From Rhyacophila brunnea (lineage: Eukaryota; Arthropoda; Insecta; Trichoptera; Rhyacophilidae), in the NCBI GenBank assembly GCA_022495005.1, contig JAGYXB010001324.1:2046001-2110000 (forward strand): a stretch of 64,000 nucleotides of DNA. The letters are read 5' to 3'. This document shows, one piece after another, positions 1-12,560 of the stretch (positions are counted from its first letter, which is position 1; the number at the start of each line of letters is the position of its first letter). A program made the translations under genes and the position numbers. Under the pieces are notes generated by a model that worked only from the letters and a program-made list of their open reading frames with translations, did not search any database and was not told the origin of the DNA.

Positions 1-148
1 TGAAACAATACAATGCCTTTCCACCCATAAATTATTGGCCATTTTATTCAAATGATCGACTAAAAATGTTGAATTTTAATAAAATTTTACCGCCCATTAA
101 ATCTAAATTCTAAAATGTCGTACAACATCTACATATTTTGTTACTATT
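1..148. other. AT-rich DNA, nothing recognised
   Basis: No open frame, repeat or RNA signal seen before the first retrotransposon fragment. Confidence 0.5.
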
Positions 149-456
149 AAAGTTTATCATCATCATCAGCCGGGGTCAATCCACTGCTGGATGAAAGCCT
201 CCCCAAGCTTTCTCCAACTCTCTCGGTCCTGTGTTGTTCGCTGCCACGTATTTCCGCCGAACTTTACCAGTTCGTCAATCCAGCGGCTTTTAGGGCGAAC
301 CTGTGGCCGTTTCGTACCCCTTGGGTAACATTGGATGACGGCATTTGTCCAGCAGCCGTCCTTTCGGCGAGCAATGTGCCCCGCCCATCTCCATTTCAGC
401 TGTTTGGTCTATTACATCACGTACTCTTGTCTGCTTCCTAACCCATGAAAGTTTAT
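149..456 (-). mobile_element. 5'-truncated RTE-type retrotransposon tail with target duplications
   Basis: This is the last ~290 bases of an RTE-type non-LTR element in minus orientation. It matches the 3' end of the copy at 53343-54903 closely: the residues after the RT domain (a WAGH motif, then a GRP-SRWIDEL stretch) and the terminal GATGAT tail, seen here as a CAT run at 156-167. The insert lies between two identical 9-bp copies of AAAGTTTAT at 149-157 and 448-456, as expected for target-primed reverse transcription with early 5' truncation. Unlike the 54-kb copy it keeps a Trp codon (TGG) where that copy has TAA. It is too short to encode anything. Confidence 0.9.
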
Positions 457-3028
457 AATTACAGTATATTATAAATTGATACATTTTATAATTCGTTATA
501 AAGTCAGTCCGGGTCTTTCTTTGAGGCGTGATATTGTTATTAAATCTTCTCTTTTCTTCCGTTGCGCTTAGAAAACTTTGTCTCTTGAGACAGTCGAGTT
601 AAGAGCATCCGATTAATACACTTTGAATAGTGTTAATGCGGTAGAAGGTATGAAAGCTTTTGATCTCTCTGAATAAGAAAGTTATTTATATAATCCCTCA
701 TATTATTACACTAAGCTATTTTGAAGAGCGTACGTATTTTACGTTTAGCGACCGCGTTTATTAGTTTTTTACTTTTCACCTTTGAAAGCACAAACGACTA
801 TTTAATATATTTAATTCGGAAATAACTCATGTTGTATTCTCAAATCTTCTGAATTATTTATTTGATAAAGTCAAATAGTATTTATATACTTTAAAATTAT
901 TTGAAACAAAAATTTCAAATCTGCATTTGTACCCACAGAAGATGAAAGTAAAATTCCGGTTATATAATGATTTTATTACGATAAACACACACCGTTAAAT
1001 TTGAATAATATCTTGAATAATGACAACTAGTATAAATAGGTAAATATTAATTAGAATTTTTTATTGATTCAAATGCAGTTACTAAGATTTTGAATACCTA
1101 TTCTTAAGTCAACAAAAAAAAATCTTTTTATGGAAGAGATATTGTAATTTTCAAATTTAACTAACAATTTACATTTATGCCAAACTCCATACTGATGATA
1201 TTTTTTATATTTAATCTCTATGAACAATTTATTAAATTTTAATAGACTTTATTTCAAATATTAATATTTATTGTGAAACGTAGTTTGATTCTTAATCAAG
1301 AATTAGTGTGTGTTCTTTCCACTGCTCTATGGTATTTATAATTTTATTTGGATAGACTGAATTATTGTAAGAGTTTGAAAAATTAATTGCATGTCGAAGA
1401 TCATACTGTTGTATACTTACCGCAAATTAAATTCTTGATAGCAGTATTGTGTTACCAAAAATGTTAATGCATTCTACAGTTCAACCTCCATGATTATTAA
1501 ATAAATTTATTATTGAATAAAGCTTTTTGAAATATGCTTTTAAATGGATTATCCCAAAAGATTGGACAAAGGCAGTACTTATATTATTTAAATATTTTTT
1601 TTCTACGAACCTCCGAAAAACTTTCATTATCTCCGTAAGTATGAGAAGCACAAAAGCCAGCATTGACCAATGATTATTTAATTTATTGACTATAAATATT
1701 GAAATCTAATAAACACTTGAATGGCATATTTACTATTATTTATATAGCTTCTAGTAAGTTTTTTGGTATAGAGATGATTTTCATTTTATTAAAGTAAACG
1801 TGGATCCAAAAAAAGTCTGAGTTAAAGTTTTAATTAGATACTGCTTTATGATAGCAAGTCATGGCACTTTACGAAGAACAACCGGAGATTAGAGTACATA
1901 TTATGCTTAAGGCAGATAATGGGTATGTTTTATCAAAATTAAAACATAGGGGAAAAGTTTATGCATCCTCTTATCAGATTTAAAGTGAGAATGCTAAGTT
2001 TAACCCAGCTCGATTACATGCTACGTACACTAAATACTTATTTTATTTATTATAAACAGTTTTATGGAATTACAGCTATTGGCCAATTCATAATTCAATA
2101 CTATATAAAATTGTAAACAGTATGAAATTAATATAGATATTAAATTACTAATAACAACCAATATACATAACGAAATATGAAGTAAAAGTAAGTTCTTATG
2201 TAAATAATAAAATAAAATAACAAAAAAACTATTATAAATATACCCTATTTAACACGTACATAAACATTATACGCACAGTTTTAAAACACAGCATTTGTAT
2301 ACGACAAGGTATCATGACGACCGCAGTTTTATAAGTGATATTGGCGGGAACATGGAAAATAATACTAATTACCAGTATAATGCCAGTGCTATAAATTTAT
2401 AATAGCAATATATAGGTATTTACATAAAGACACACCCATCATAATTACATACACATATATTTTGGAACTATAAAGTTATATTAACACTGTATTTTTTATA
2501 ATATGTGTATTATTTAAACTACTAATTATTTCAACTGGTAGCTTTTAAAATTTTGCTATATTGTGTCGGTCTGATCAATCATAGAGCAGAAATGGCGACG
2601 TAATGGAATATGTTCAATAAATATCAACAATTTAGTTTTATTAACTATGTACTTTAGATATTATACTAGGTAACATGTATTGTAGTTTACTAAGCAAAAA
2701 TCTCTAATTACACTATAACTGGAGAAAAAAATATTCAACCGTAAGGTAAATAAGAGTAAGTATATATTTTTATCAGTTTTATTATTTTTTTTGAATATTT
2801 TGGATTTTTTTTTTTATAGTTATGTCCCATCAAGAATATTCAACTACAACTACTTTTATAGTTATATTTATTAGTTAGAGATACCTTTAATCGAATGGCG
2901 TTTTTCATCTGACCAAATATCATATTTCAAAATAATATACTAAACGTATTTCACTGTAAATCAACCTATGCTAGTTAATCGATTTGAAATTACTCTCGTG
3001 ATAGGTTGTTTATAATATTAGCTTATAC
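457..3028. other. AT-rich non-coding stretch
   Basis: No convincing coding frame, RNA gene or repeat boundary recognised. Short open frames here have biased, low-complexity composition and no family resemblance. Confidence 0.5.
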
Positions 3029-4111
3029 TATTAGTATGTATTCTTCTTCTTCTTCCACGGCGCTACATCCCGGGGTGGGATTTGGCCTCCTCCACAACCG
3101 CTCTCCACTCACTCCGGTCTCTCGCCACACTTCTCCAGGTACCGGGTCTTCCTATATGAAGCCAGTCCACTTCTACGACGTCAGCCCATCTCCTTCTTGT
3201 ACGGCCTCTGGGTCTCTTCCGTTGGGGTAGCCACTTCGTCATGATCCTTGGCGCTCTAACTTCAGGCATTCTCTCCACATGTCCCGCCCATCGTAGTCTT
3301 TGGGACTTACAGTATCTTATGATTGTTTGCTGTTCAATCAGCTCTTCCAACTCGTGGTTCATTTTTATTCTGTAGTTCCCATTTTCTACCGTGGATCCAA
3401 AGATTTTGCGGAGTATTTTGCGCTCGAAGACAGCTAATTTCTTTTCCTCGTTTTAAGTTAAGCACCAAGTCTCACAGCCATAAGTGACCACTGGCCTTAT
3501 AATTGTTTTTTAAATTAGAAGTTTACTTCTTCGGCCTAGAATTTTCGACCCCACCAGTCGCTTGCAGGCATGCCAGCATTTATTCCCGGAGATAAGGCGG
3601 ATTTTTATCTCCTCTGCTGTCTTATTTTAGCTATTTAGGCTGGATCCGAGATACGTGAACTTGTCCACTCCTTCAAATGCATGCTGTCCTATGTCTATAT
3701 TCTGCAGCGGTACCTGATCACGTGTGCTGATCATATATTTAGTTTTTGACTGGTTTATTTGCAGCCCAGCGTTTTCTGCTTTTATTTTCATAGTGCCACC
3801 ATGGTCGATCATCCTGTTTGGATCTGCTTGTAATTACTATGTCGTCAGCATAAGCGCACATCTGCGTTGTACTGTTATCTACCCATCCTCTTATGTTGGT
3901 TTCACGAGATATGGATTCCACCCTTTCAGTTTGCTCATTTTGCACAGTGACAACTGCTTGAGTATCCGTCAGTGTGGTCTTTATTAGTCTTACTAGTTTT
4001 AAGGGAATTCCCAGTATTTTTAGGCTTTGCAGCATCTTATCCCTATTCACGCTGTCGAAAGCTTGTTTAAAATCAATAAACAGGTGGTGGAGTGTTAGTA
4101 TTAGTATGTAT
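3029..4111 (-). mobile_element. GAA-tailed RTE-type retrotransposon, 5'-truncated, with 13-bp target duplications
   Basis: The minus-strand insert is bounded by identical 13-bp direct repeats TATTAGTATGTAT at 3029-3041 and 4099-4111. Its 3' end (left side, 3042-3055) is a GAA microsatellite-like tail, the same as in the second family member at 30848-32198. The 5' end is truncated inside the reverse transcriptase. RTE-type elements typically have short repetitive 3' tails and variable target duplications, which fits. It is independent of the GATGA-tailed RTE family at 149-456 and 53343-54903. Confidence 0.92.
3063..4090 (-). pseudogene. Decayed RTE-type reverse transcriptase, C-terminal part
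   Basis: Read on the minus strand, the fragment begins in the RT palm (motif A region KQAFDSVNRDKML, near 4050-4090). It continues through the catalytic AYADDIVITSRS motif (near 3850), the KTKYM and FTYLGS motifs (3627-3812), and ends with an intact C-terminal segment containing LRWAGHVERMPE (3063-3362). Compared with the copy at 31-32 kb it lacks about 25 residues around the RQGD motif, between the VES and NIRG stretches, and has a frameshift just after the YADD motif plus further breaks between 3363 and 3627. The endonuclease domain is absent through 5' truncation. It cannot make a working enzyme. Assignment to RTE rather than another non-LTR clade is by motif resemblance only. Confidence 0.85.
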
Positions 4112-4228
4112 ATATATATTAATTATATAATGTCTTTAAAAACTAATAATTATTGATTTATAAAAAATTATACAGCTTTATAAAAAGAAATATATACTTA
4201 GGAATACTTATGTACTACATGTTTAAAC

Positions 4229-4915
4229 ATCGGTTAGGTACATGTTCAAATACGCGCGTTAACATGATCTTACTCTATGCTTTATTTATCCTTTGTCAAT
4301 TTATGGCTACGGCCGTATGTTGTAGCTTAGCCACTGGGAAATGCCAATAGAAATTGTGTATTTCAAAAAATACTACCTTATTATTAGGTCAATAATTAAT
4401 TTAAAGCAAAAATTATTCATAGAATGTTTATCACATTTTAATGGTCAAAAACATAGCTTATAATCCAGTATCTTTAAATGTGTAAATCGTGCCCATTTTT
4501 TGAATAATAAAATGCCTAATTCTTGTCAAATTTGGGATCACAGAGATTATAAATATAATTTTTTTGTAAATATTTCACTATTATAATGTCGACATAAATT
4601 TTACTACTAGTTTTATAAATGCTTTTAAAAATTAATAAATAAAAATAAAAAATCTTAACACCACTTTACATGGACGTACTGAAATATGACTATAATTATT
4701 CTAAAACATTAGAGCGAGAGGTTTAAAAGAATACTATTTTATGTAATAAAAATACTTTATGCAGTCATCAAATTTTTAAAATAAATATAAAAGATAATAA
4801 GGCTTCAAAATTATGTAAATATATTATCTACAACGTTTAAGGAATGTCCAGAATCATGCTTTGAAAATAGCATAAAAGCTCCATTTTGACGTACGCTGAG
4901 CATGTCCTCCCTTAA
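4229..4915 (+). mobile_element. Solo right arm of the giant foldback element
   Basis: From 4237 (GGTACATGTTCAAA) to 4911 the sequence follows the right arm of the complete palindrome at 38244-39631, including the TATGGCTACGGCCGTATG word, the GAGCGAGAGG word and the CATGTCCTCCC end. It is followed by TTAA at 4912-4915. The first bases (4229-4236) look like the loop of the full element. The left arm is missing. The copy has more substitutions and indels than the 38-kb arms, so it is probably older. No coding capacity. Confidence 0.85.
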
Positions 4916-7302
4916 TTATGTAGTTTTCTCTCAATTTATTTTTGCTAAATTTAATATTGAACTACTATACAAATTAAAAACAAATTTAAATCTATTGATA
5001 CATCAACATATTTAAAAACAACATTTAAGGTAACATGAAAGTAAATGCTAAAATTTAATACTTACACTATCTATTAGATATATAAAAGAAAAATTCTTAA
5101 ATCCCATAGAAATATTAATCGTAATTTTTATAATGTCTATAAACTATTGTTGCGGCATAAATGTACTTTTAAATATTTCCATTAAAATTAAAACTCTGTT
5201 TGACTTTGTTCGCTTTTTACTTCGGTCCCAGGAGTCCCCTAAGAACAGACTGAAAAGGTCACTGGACAAAAGTTGAGATGTGAATGATTTATAAAAAATA
5301 CGTACTTAAAACCGCTATGCTGACAGCAACTTAAAAATACTAAATACATAGAAAAAATATATCGTGTGTGACTTATTAGAAAATTGTACTACTTATACTT
5401 ATATTTTTAAATTTAAAATTGATACGTCATGTAGTATTCATAAACTACTAACAAAGATGTCTTTATCTTCAGTCTTTTTATAAGAAAACATAGATATCCA
5501 TTGATTTAATATAGAAGTAAAATAAAATCTTTTATGCGTAGGTATATTTATAATTATTTAATAAAAGTACATTTTTAACATAAAATAACTGAATCAAAAT
5601 AAAAGTTGTATACATACGTAAATCTCGTGTGTTCTTCAAAATTGGGCTAATCGCATTAATTAGGTTTCTATGGTTTTCAAGCACTTATCAATTCTTATAT
5701 GCCTTTGAGAAATTGTCTTTTGTCTTGCCCTTTTTGCCTATGGCCCACCTGCATATGATTTGTTTATATATTATAATCCCCACAGCCTAGCTGGTCACTT
5801 CGTAAATACGAATATCATTGTCGCTTTACCTAACGAATTGTTTAATATAATATGTTATGGACACAAAAAATAAATTCTATATTATTTATAACCACTTATA
5901 GTAGGTATTTTATTATTTTTATAGATGATCTCATCATGAACCAGAGATAGAACATTTGTTTCGGCAAGTGACTATAAAAATTAATATTTATATAATATAT
6001 TATATGTATGCCATATTATATAATATAGTCTTTATAAATCACATATATTTTATATGAGTACCATTCCAATAGGTTCTGCTGATTAATTAAGTAAATTGGC
6101 GATTTTAATTTCACAAGATTTTAAAATTTTGAGACATCTAGTTGCACTTCATTCTGAGATTGCTACTTTAAGATGATGTGCTATTGCACCTTACGAATAC
6201 TTTAACTTTAGAGCTATCGTATTCAGAGCTTCGATAACAGGTGATCATAGTGGATACTGAGCCTATCATTTTATCAAAAAATGTAGATATAGGGCAACAT
6301 ACATTCCACCATTGTATCATAATATTTAAGTTGAAGATGCAAAGTTTAACTGGACTCAGTCGCACTCTACAAACCCTTCAAGAACGTTCTAACCCAGTCG
6401 GCCCTTTCAGTTGGCCGACTGATTTGAGCGACCATACTATTTGAGAGTATTATAATATATGCCAATGCCATGGTGCACTAGTAGATAATATCTGGAAGGA
6501 TGTTGGGTGATTTGCGAGCAAAGAGGATCCTTAAAAACATCTTGTGATATCCATCTACTTCATTTATGAAGCGGACATGGATAAAGAAGAATTTGTAACA
6601 TCTAGGTCAGATTTTTTCAAAAATGTTTGAATCGAAAATCGTATAAATTTTAGCGGTGTGCTTTACTTATTGAACTATAGGTGTATGCAGTCACTAATCA
6701 CTCGTAAATTTATGGGATACATTTTACTTTTCCATTGATGTTGGCGATAAACTTCTGAAATTTTGTAAAAGGTACTAACATTATTTCTTATACAGCATCG
6801 GTATATTTGCAAAATTTAGTTTTAACGCATCTTGCTAATATTTATACTATTTTTTGTTCATTGAAATTTTATATGGTAAGTAAATAATTTGCAACCATAC
6901 ACAATATGCCTCTGAGATGTTTTTTGTAATATGATATTATGACCGTATTGAAAAATCAATCGATTTTTTTTCAATTTAATGTAATTTAAAAGTCTATAGG
7001 TCTCAGGTGTCAATTTTTGAATTTTTAATAATTAATGCTAACCAGAATAAATCTTGTAAGTACGGGTAAGTATATCATTCATTAAATAAAAATTATTACT
7101 ATCGATTAAGAATATTTATTGATAGCCTAATAATTAATGGGAGCGTAAACGGCACTTGCTTTGCATATTACGGTGTGCGCTTTTTATGGTTCTTGTGCCA
7201 CGCGAGCAGCGCACGGCCACTCTCAGTGTACCCTGCCGTCGAGTCATTATGAAAAAGTTAGATTTTTATATTTTTACCACCATGTAAAATCTTCAAAGGG
7301 AT
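4916..7302. other. AT-rich stretch with one GC-rich hairpin
   Basis: No gene seen. A 9-bp GC-rich inverted repeat, CAGTCGGCC at 6395-6403 and its complement at 6413-6421 with a 9-base loop, stands out. A slightly GC-richer patch at 7150-7245 has open frames on the plus strand but no family resemblance. Confidence 0.4.
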
Positions 7303-7552
7303 TATCGACACCTCCTACGTATAAACTCGGAATTACAAATTTTTAAATTCCCAATGGTACGATTTTAATCAATTTTAATGAGACCACAACGTTAATTTAA
7401 ATACTTTTTAGTTATGTTTATAAAATGTTGATTGAATTTTTATTTTTCTTTCGATATAATTGTTTTATTATCTTTGAAATTATTTATTAAAAGGCAATTA
7501 AGTAAAAATAGCAAAAACGCAATTCCGGCGTATTATGTAAGAGGTGTCGATA
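7303..7552. mobile_element. MITE with ~30-bp inverted repeats and TA flanks
   Basis: The left end at 7305 reads TCGACACCTCCTACGTATAA and the right end (complement, inward from 7550) reads TCGACACCTCTTACATAATA. The arms pair over about 30 bases with a few mismatches. Each end is flanked by TA (7303-7304 and 7551-7552), as left by Tc1/mariner-type transposases. The interior of about 185 bp is AT-rich and non-coding, so the element is non-autonomous. Confidence 0.75.
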
Positions 7553-9326
7553 GTCGTGTTATTAGATTTTAGTTTTAACGAGAAATATAATATATTAGCC
7601 ACCTATTATCTCCATACTCCAAAAAAACAATGAGAGACATTTTGTTTCCAGATCCAGACGCCTTATAGCTCGGTCATCGTGGGCGTATATACTACTTATA
7701 TAGGTGTGGTGCATATGCAATAATACAAAACTGAAAACAATTAAAATGTGAATAAAAAGTAGTTTAATCATATATAAGGTGTATAATCAATCATAAATTC
7801 GAAATAATAATATCGATTTGTCAAATTTCTCTATCATCATTCTCATGTACAGAACCGTACTTTAGAAAAGTATCTTTGCTTGAAGCAGCTTATGGAGGAT
7901 AATTCCTTCCATGTAGACCAGAAGGACTGGCCTAATTTGCATGCGGGATTACTCGGGAAAAATATCCCGTTTCACACAATTATCGTCATTATGTTATATG
8001 GTTGTGGAGTGTTCGCCAAAGATTTTATCCATCTTCTAAATTTTCCCTCTAGAGAAATAAGCACGTCGTATATTTTTATGTCTAAGCCGCGGCTAATTTG
8101 ATTTTTATTAAATAAAAAATATGTTTTACGAATATCTGCGATGCTTATTATAATCATATTATAATCCTACCATTTATAATGAACTAATATGTGAATGTAC
8201 ATACACGTAAATAATAATTTATGGATATCATGAGCCAAAATTGAAAACATATTTTTATATTTAAATTATAAATTAATACTTTTTTTGTGGTTTAACTAAC
8301 TGTATTCGAAAAAATATCAGCTTAAAAAATTTTGAAATATGTTTCAAATATAGAATTTTCTGATATTGACATATTATATTGAGGCATGATAATTGAAAAT
8401 ATATTATTTTGCACCAACTATTACTTACTATTGAACTGTACTTATAACTTAAACTTTATAGTACTTGTAATATAAAATCTTAGCATAAATAATACAATAA
8501 TTATTATATTATGTGTTTTATATGTAAATAATTTTCATGGTGGTTTAATTTTAGCCTCGGTGTTATGGTTGCGATCGAGTTTGAAATAAATTTAACAGCA
8601 TCGTCATATAATGGGAATCACAATTTTATGTATATTTTTATCACCCTTAAATGAAAACTTTTATCGTTTTTTCCCAATAAAATTGGATTCCTGTAAATGG
8701 ACCGAGAGAGAATATGCAAATTTTCATAAAACCAGGAAACAATAATTGTCTGTATTTTTTTTACGATTTGATGTAAAAATGTCTGTCCGCTAAAATATTA
8801 TACCATGTTATAAATCCCATATTTTTCAGCCTACTCAAATAAAACTCACACAAAATGAAATGTTTATTTTCAATGATTGCAATTTTCACTCAGTACTCTT
8901 CATTATCATGATTTTGAATTTATTATTAAAAACACTGTTGTTATATAACCTAATTTATTTAAATTAATCGTAAATTATATCATATAAACCTTGCCAGTAA
9001 TATACCTAATACGCAATAATAACTTGATAATAACTTAAATTCTATTATAAATGGTGGTATGTGATTAGAAATAATTTACAGAGTTTTGTAATCTATGAGC
9101 AATTCAAAGTTTTGATTGATATCGTTCTTCACAATTCATGTCTCGGTATGATACTTTGTGGTTTATTCCTCGCTTCAGAAGATAGCCTCACATGAAAATA
9201 CAGAAGTTTTAAGAAGTATTCCAAATATTTTATTAACACATTTAGTAAAGTTTATGAGATTTATGACAAAAATTATGAGGCCGTATATTATACGAAAATA
9301 CGTTTATAATATTTTAAATATTCTTC

Positions 9327-9330
<4 letters not shown>
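7553..9330. other. AT-rich stretch, nothing recognised
   Basis: Only short open frames of low-complexity composition, no repeat boundary and no RNA signal seen. Confidence 0.45.

Positions 9331-9359
<29 letters not shown>
9331..9359. repeat. (AT)14 microsatellite
   Basis: About 29 bases of uninterrupted AT dinucleotide repeat. Confidence 0.95.
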
Positions 9360-9362
<3 letters not shown>

Positions 9363-9449
9363 ATATATTACTTTTTAATATTTTAATACCTATTCCGATG
9401 GTAAATTTAATATTAACTTATTTTTTAATATTACTATACAGTGTACACG

Positions 9450-10100
9450 TTCTTATACAATGTATTCGTATACATACTTTTTTAATTTTGAAAAAGCTTT
9501 CGATAGAGTGAAAACATAGTAAAATTATTGAAGTATTGAATTTGACAAGAATTAATGATATAGGCTTTTGACTAGATGTAAATTTATATTGAAAAAAAAT
9601 ACTTACGTCATCAATAAAATCACTAGAAGCATTGAAATTCAAAGATGAGTAAGACTCCGTCTTATCTTTAATATTATAACGATATTAAGAAAAGAAAAAC
9701 TTAAATTCCAATTTAAATAAATGACCTAATAACTTTCAGTACGCGGACGTCACAGTGATCATTGCATACACTCTGAAAGGTTTGCAAATACCTACAATAT
9801 CTTACAAAACAGAGGCACCTAAACAATATAAAATCAAATACGTGAGTTTCAGTAAGTCGCCTATATTATATGACGGAACGTGTACAGTAAATGGAGTGTG
9901 CTATTGGAGAGAGCATAATATACGATTGTATACATGGGTTGCACTTTATATGATAACTGGGACGATATTATCATCGAATTGAAATACCGAGTCAAGCTCA
10001 AGACGATTTTCATATGAAGAGAATACAAAATTTGCACAAGGTAACATACAAGCATTATCAGCGCACCAAGTATCCACATCATGGACCCCACAAGGTGAGG
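9450..10100 (+). pseudogene. Heavily decayed non-LTR reverse transcriptase
   Basis: Plus-strand translation in shifting frames gives a recognisable series of RT landmarks. FEKAFDRVK (motif A) lies at about 9485-9512, then an IIEVLNLTRIND stretch. A QYADVTVIIAYTLKGLQ block at 9738-9788 matches the YADD motif with its second Asp changed to Val. Next come a KYVSFSKSP-like stretch, CTVNGV near 9880, and YDNWDDIIIELKYRV near 9945-9995 in another frame. The region between motifs A and C is shortened, so there is an internal deletion besides stops and frameshifts. The motif wording resembles the CR1/RTE-like endonuclease-RT proteins common in insects, but the clade is not certain. No boundaries or target duplications could be fixed. 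Confidence 0.7.
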
Positions 10101-12445
10101 GGTGAAGGCTGACAGGTCTTTAGCCTGGAGGCCCGGGCTCAGAAGGGGCCCGGAGTGGAAAGTCGACCAAATAATTGAGATAAACACACATCAGAATTTT
10201 GCTCTAATAGTAAAAAGTCGCCTGCGGTGCTATTTTCCTTCAACAATTTTATTATTTAAAACTATGTGGTTGGACGATGCAATTTTTAATTGTGTATCGA
10301 TACTCAAAATTTCATAATTCGAATGGATGTAGATACTTAATAAAATATACAAAAAAACACTAAATATATTAATTTTACCGCGAACACCATTTGAAAAACG
10401 CTACTGTAAAGCGTCACACTGGCTTTATCCTTAGCAATAGGTAGGGGGGGCCGCCAAATATCCTAGACTGAGGGCCCGCTTCAGGATGTGGGGGCAATGA
10501 TCCACATATCTAAAACTACCACTGGTAATACCATACAAATAATATTTTAACAAAAAATCTTGCTTGATAGTATATTATGTCGATAAGACGTAAGAACCGA
10601 TGTATTAAATTGTAATTATGATAAATAATAATTATTATTGAACACAGCAGAGCCAGATTGATTATCGTTTGAAATTCGCGTCGTTTACACAAGACCTGTT
10701 GCCATCACTAATGTGAAAAACATAAGATTTTTTAATATTATTAACAGAGGATTAAAGTTTGGTTGTAGGTACTTTGACGTTAGTAATACGAACTAGATTA
10801 TAGAATTATAGTATATATAGATTATAGAAAAATGTAACTTTGAGAGGCTTGTTTTTTCGGGCCAAAAGAGCGTGTTATAATCACGAGCACCGCCAATAAG
10901 TTATAAAATCAATTCCGTAACCTATATAATTATCATAAAAATGTACGTTGATGTCAATTATTGCTATCAAAATAAATGTGTTTCATTAGACCCGAACGTA
11001 AACGAAGTTCCTGCTATTAATTATTATCTATACCCCGAAATCTATCATCGTAATGTACCATAGCTCTAGTGTCACAGCAGGTATATAAGTAAATGGTAGG
11101 TAGTAATAAAAAATATTCAATATAAATTAGATTTATCATGTAATACAAAGAGTGAAATTTGTAAGAAGGGTAAGTTTTTTTTATAAAGCGATGAAACGAG
11201 TTTCCTTCACAAAATGTTAATAAGCTTCTTGCTGAATGTAATCTGTTTGGCAAGTACCAAAAATCGCTTAGGAATTGTCTCATTCACTTTTGTAATCTTG
11301 GCAACACTCGTGAAAATAAGAATAAAAACTCTTGCGGCAAAGTTATTAACTTACGTTTTTGTAAAATTATTGTTAAGCTTGTATATTTTTATTTTTTTTA
11401 ATTCACCTCATTTATAAGGGCATGCAAAGTAACCACTCAAAATTATTATTAAAATTTTCCCCCGTTATTACTTGGTGAAAAAGCATGATATTAGAAATAA
11501 CGAACACTTACCTATGCTAGATTATTATACTTTTTGTGTACTTAATTTCAGAATTATATTTACTACATGACCGGTTTCACCCTTAAAACATTTTTAATCT
11601 GTATTCTATAGTATTCTATAATATTCTGTGGCATTTTTGAAAACTATAAACAATCATACTTTATACTATTTCTTTTATTCAATGAATAATTCACAAGATT
11701 TAATAATGTACCATCCTAATTATTGAACATACATATACATTAAAAAAAAGATTTTTTCTATTGGTTATATTTTCTCAGGAGTGTTTTTAGAATTATGTTC
11801 AACAATAAAATACAATTGAGAGAGGGTTGGGCATGGAAACGATACCCGAGTGGTTGTGACAAAAGGGTGCAGAAAGTGGTGGTACTCTGGTAGTACCGTA
11901 ACACTTGTCGACACGTCAGTTCATAAACTCGAGTGTTTGTAACGTGGTTACACTAGTGTACATCTAAAAATGTAAGTAGACATCTATTCTCAAAGCTCAA
12001 AACCTAAGGCTCTTGATAAGATACCACATTGTGGTCTGAGTAGTGACATTTACTTTTCACAGAATACAAATTTGACCATCATGTGACTCTTAGTTGACCG
12101 AATGAAGATCCCATTATATCCATGTGTATTACAAGTTCACTCTGACTGACTTAGACTAGCATCGACAGTAGCCATACCACCTAAGCGGCCGTTATCCAAC
12201 ATCGATCTGATTCAATTAAAATTTCCGTAATGATGCAATGGTAATGTTAATGTAATCTTGACCATTCTAATTACATTATATTCTATGCATTATAATATTA
12301 GAGACAGATATTAATTGCACATATGGGGTGATTCACAAACGAATTACGTAGGCACCTAATAATTAATGTTGTATTGCAGAAAGACACTACATTGAAGTTC
12401 ATGACCCTACCAAACTACACCCGGACTTAATCAGGCGTATGACGA
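10101..12445. other. Mostly unassigned DNA with a possible hAT-like end
   Basis: Two GC-rich patches (10105-10165 and 10440-10500) contain GGGCCC-type words. The second, read on the minus strand from 10524, starts CAGTGGTAG and continues into GC-rich sequence, as many hAT-type ends do. No partner end was found. 11820-12190 is mixed-composition DNA without recognisable coding or repeat structure. Confidence 0.3.
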
Positions 12446-12450
12446 GATCC

Positions 12451-12560
12451 TATGTTTGGGTGTGAAGCACCATTTTTTTTGACTGGGAATCTCCAGGAGC
12501 AGTTACCCAAAACTGAGGTTGCCATGCGCTCCACAAATGTGCTTTGACCGAATTTACTTG
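12451..12560. repeat. Dispersed repeat, copy 1 of a pair
   Basis: About 110 bp here and at 37188-37298 share a series of words in the same order and orientation: a GTGAAGCA start, a middle CAGGAGCAGTT, then CTGAGGTTGCCATGCGCTCC (here) or a related string, and a final GTG(C/T)(T/A)TTTGA. Identity is moderate. The parent element is not recognised. Confidence 0.5.

Noticed and set aside
9158..9511. 117-codon plus open frame
   Set aside because: Half of it translates the AT microsatellite and its surroundings (YIYIYIY); only its last residues touch the RT relic.
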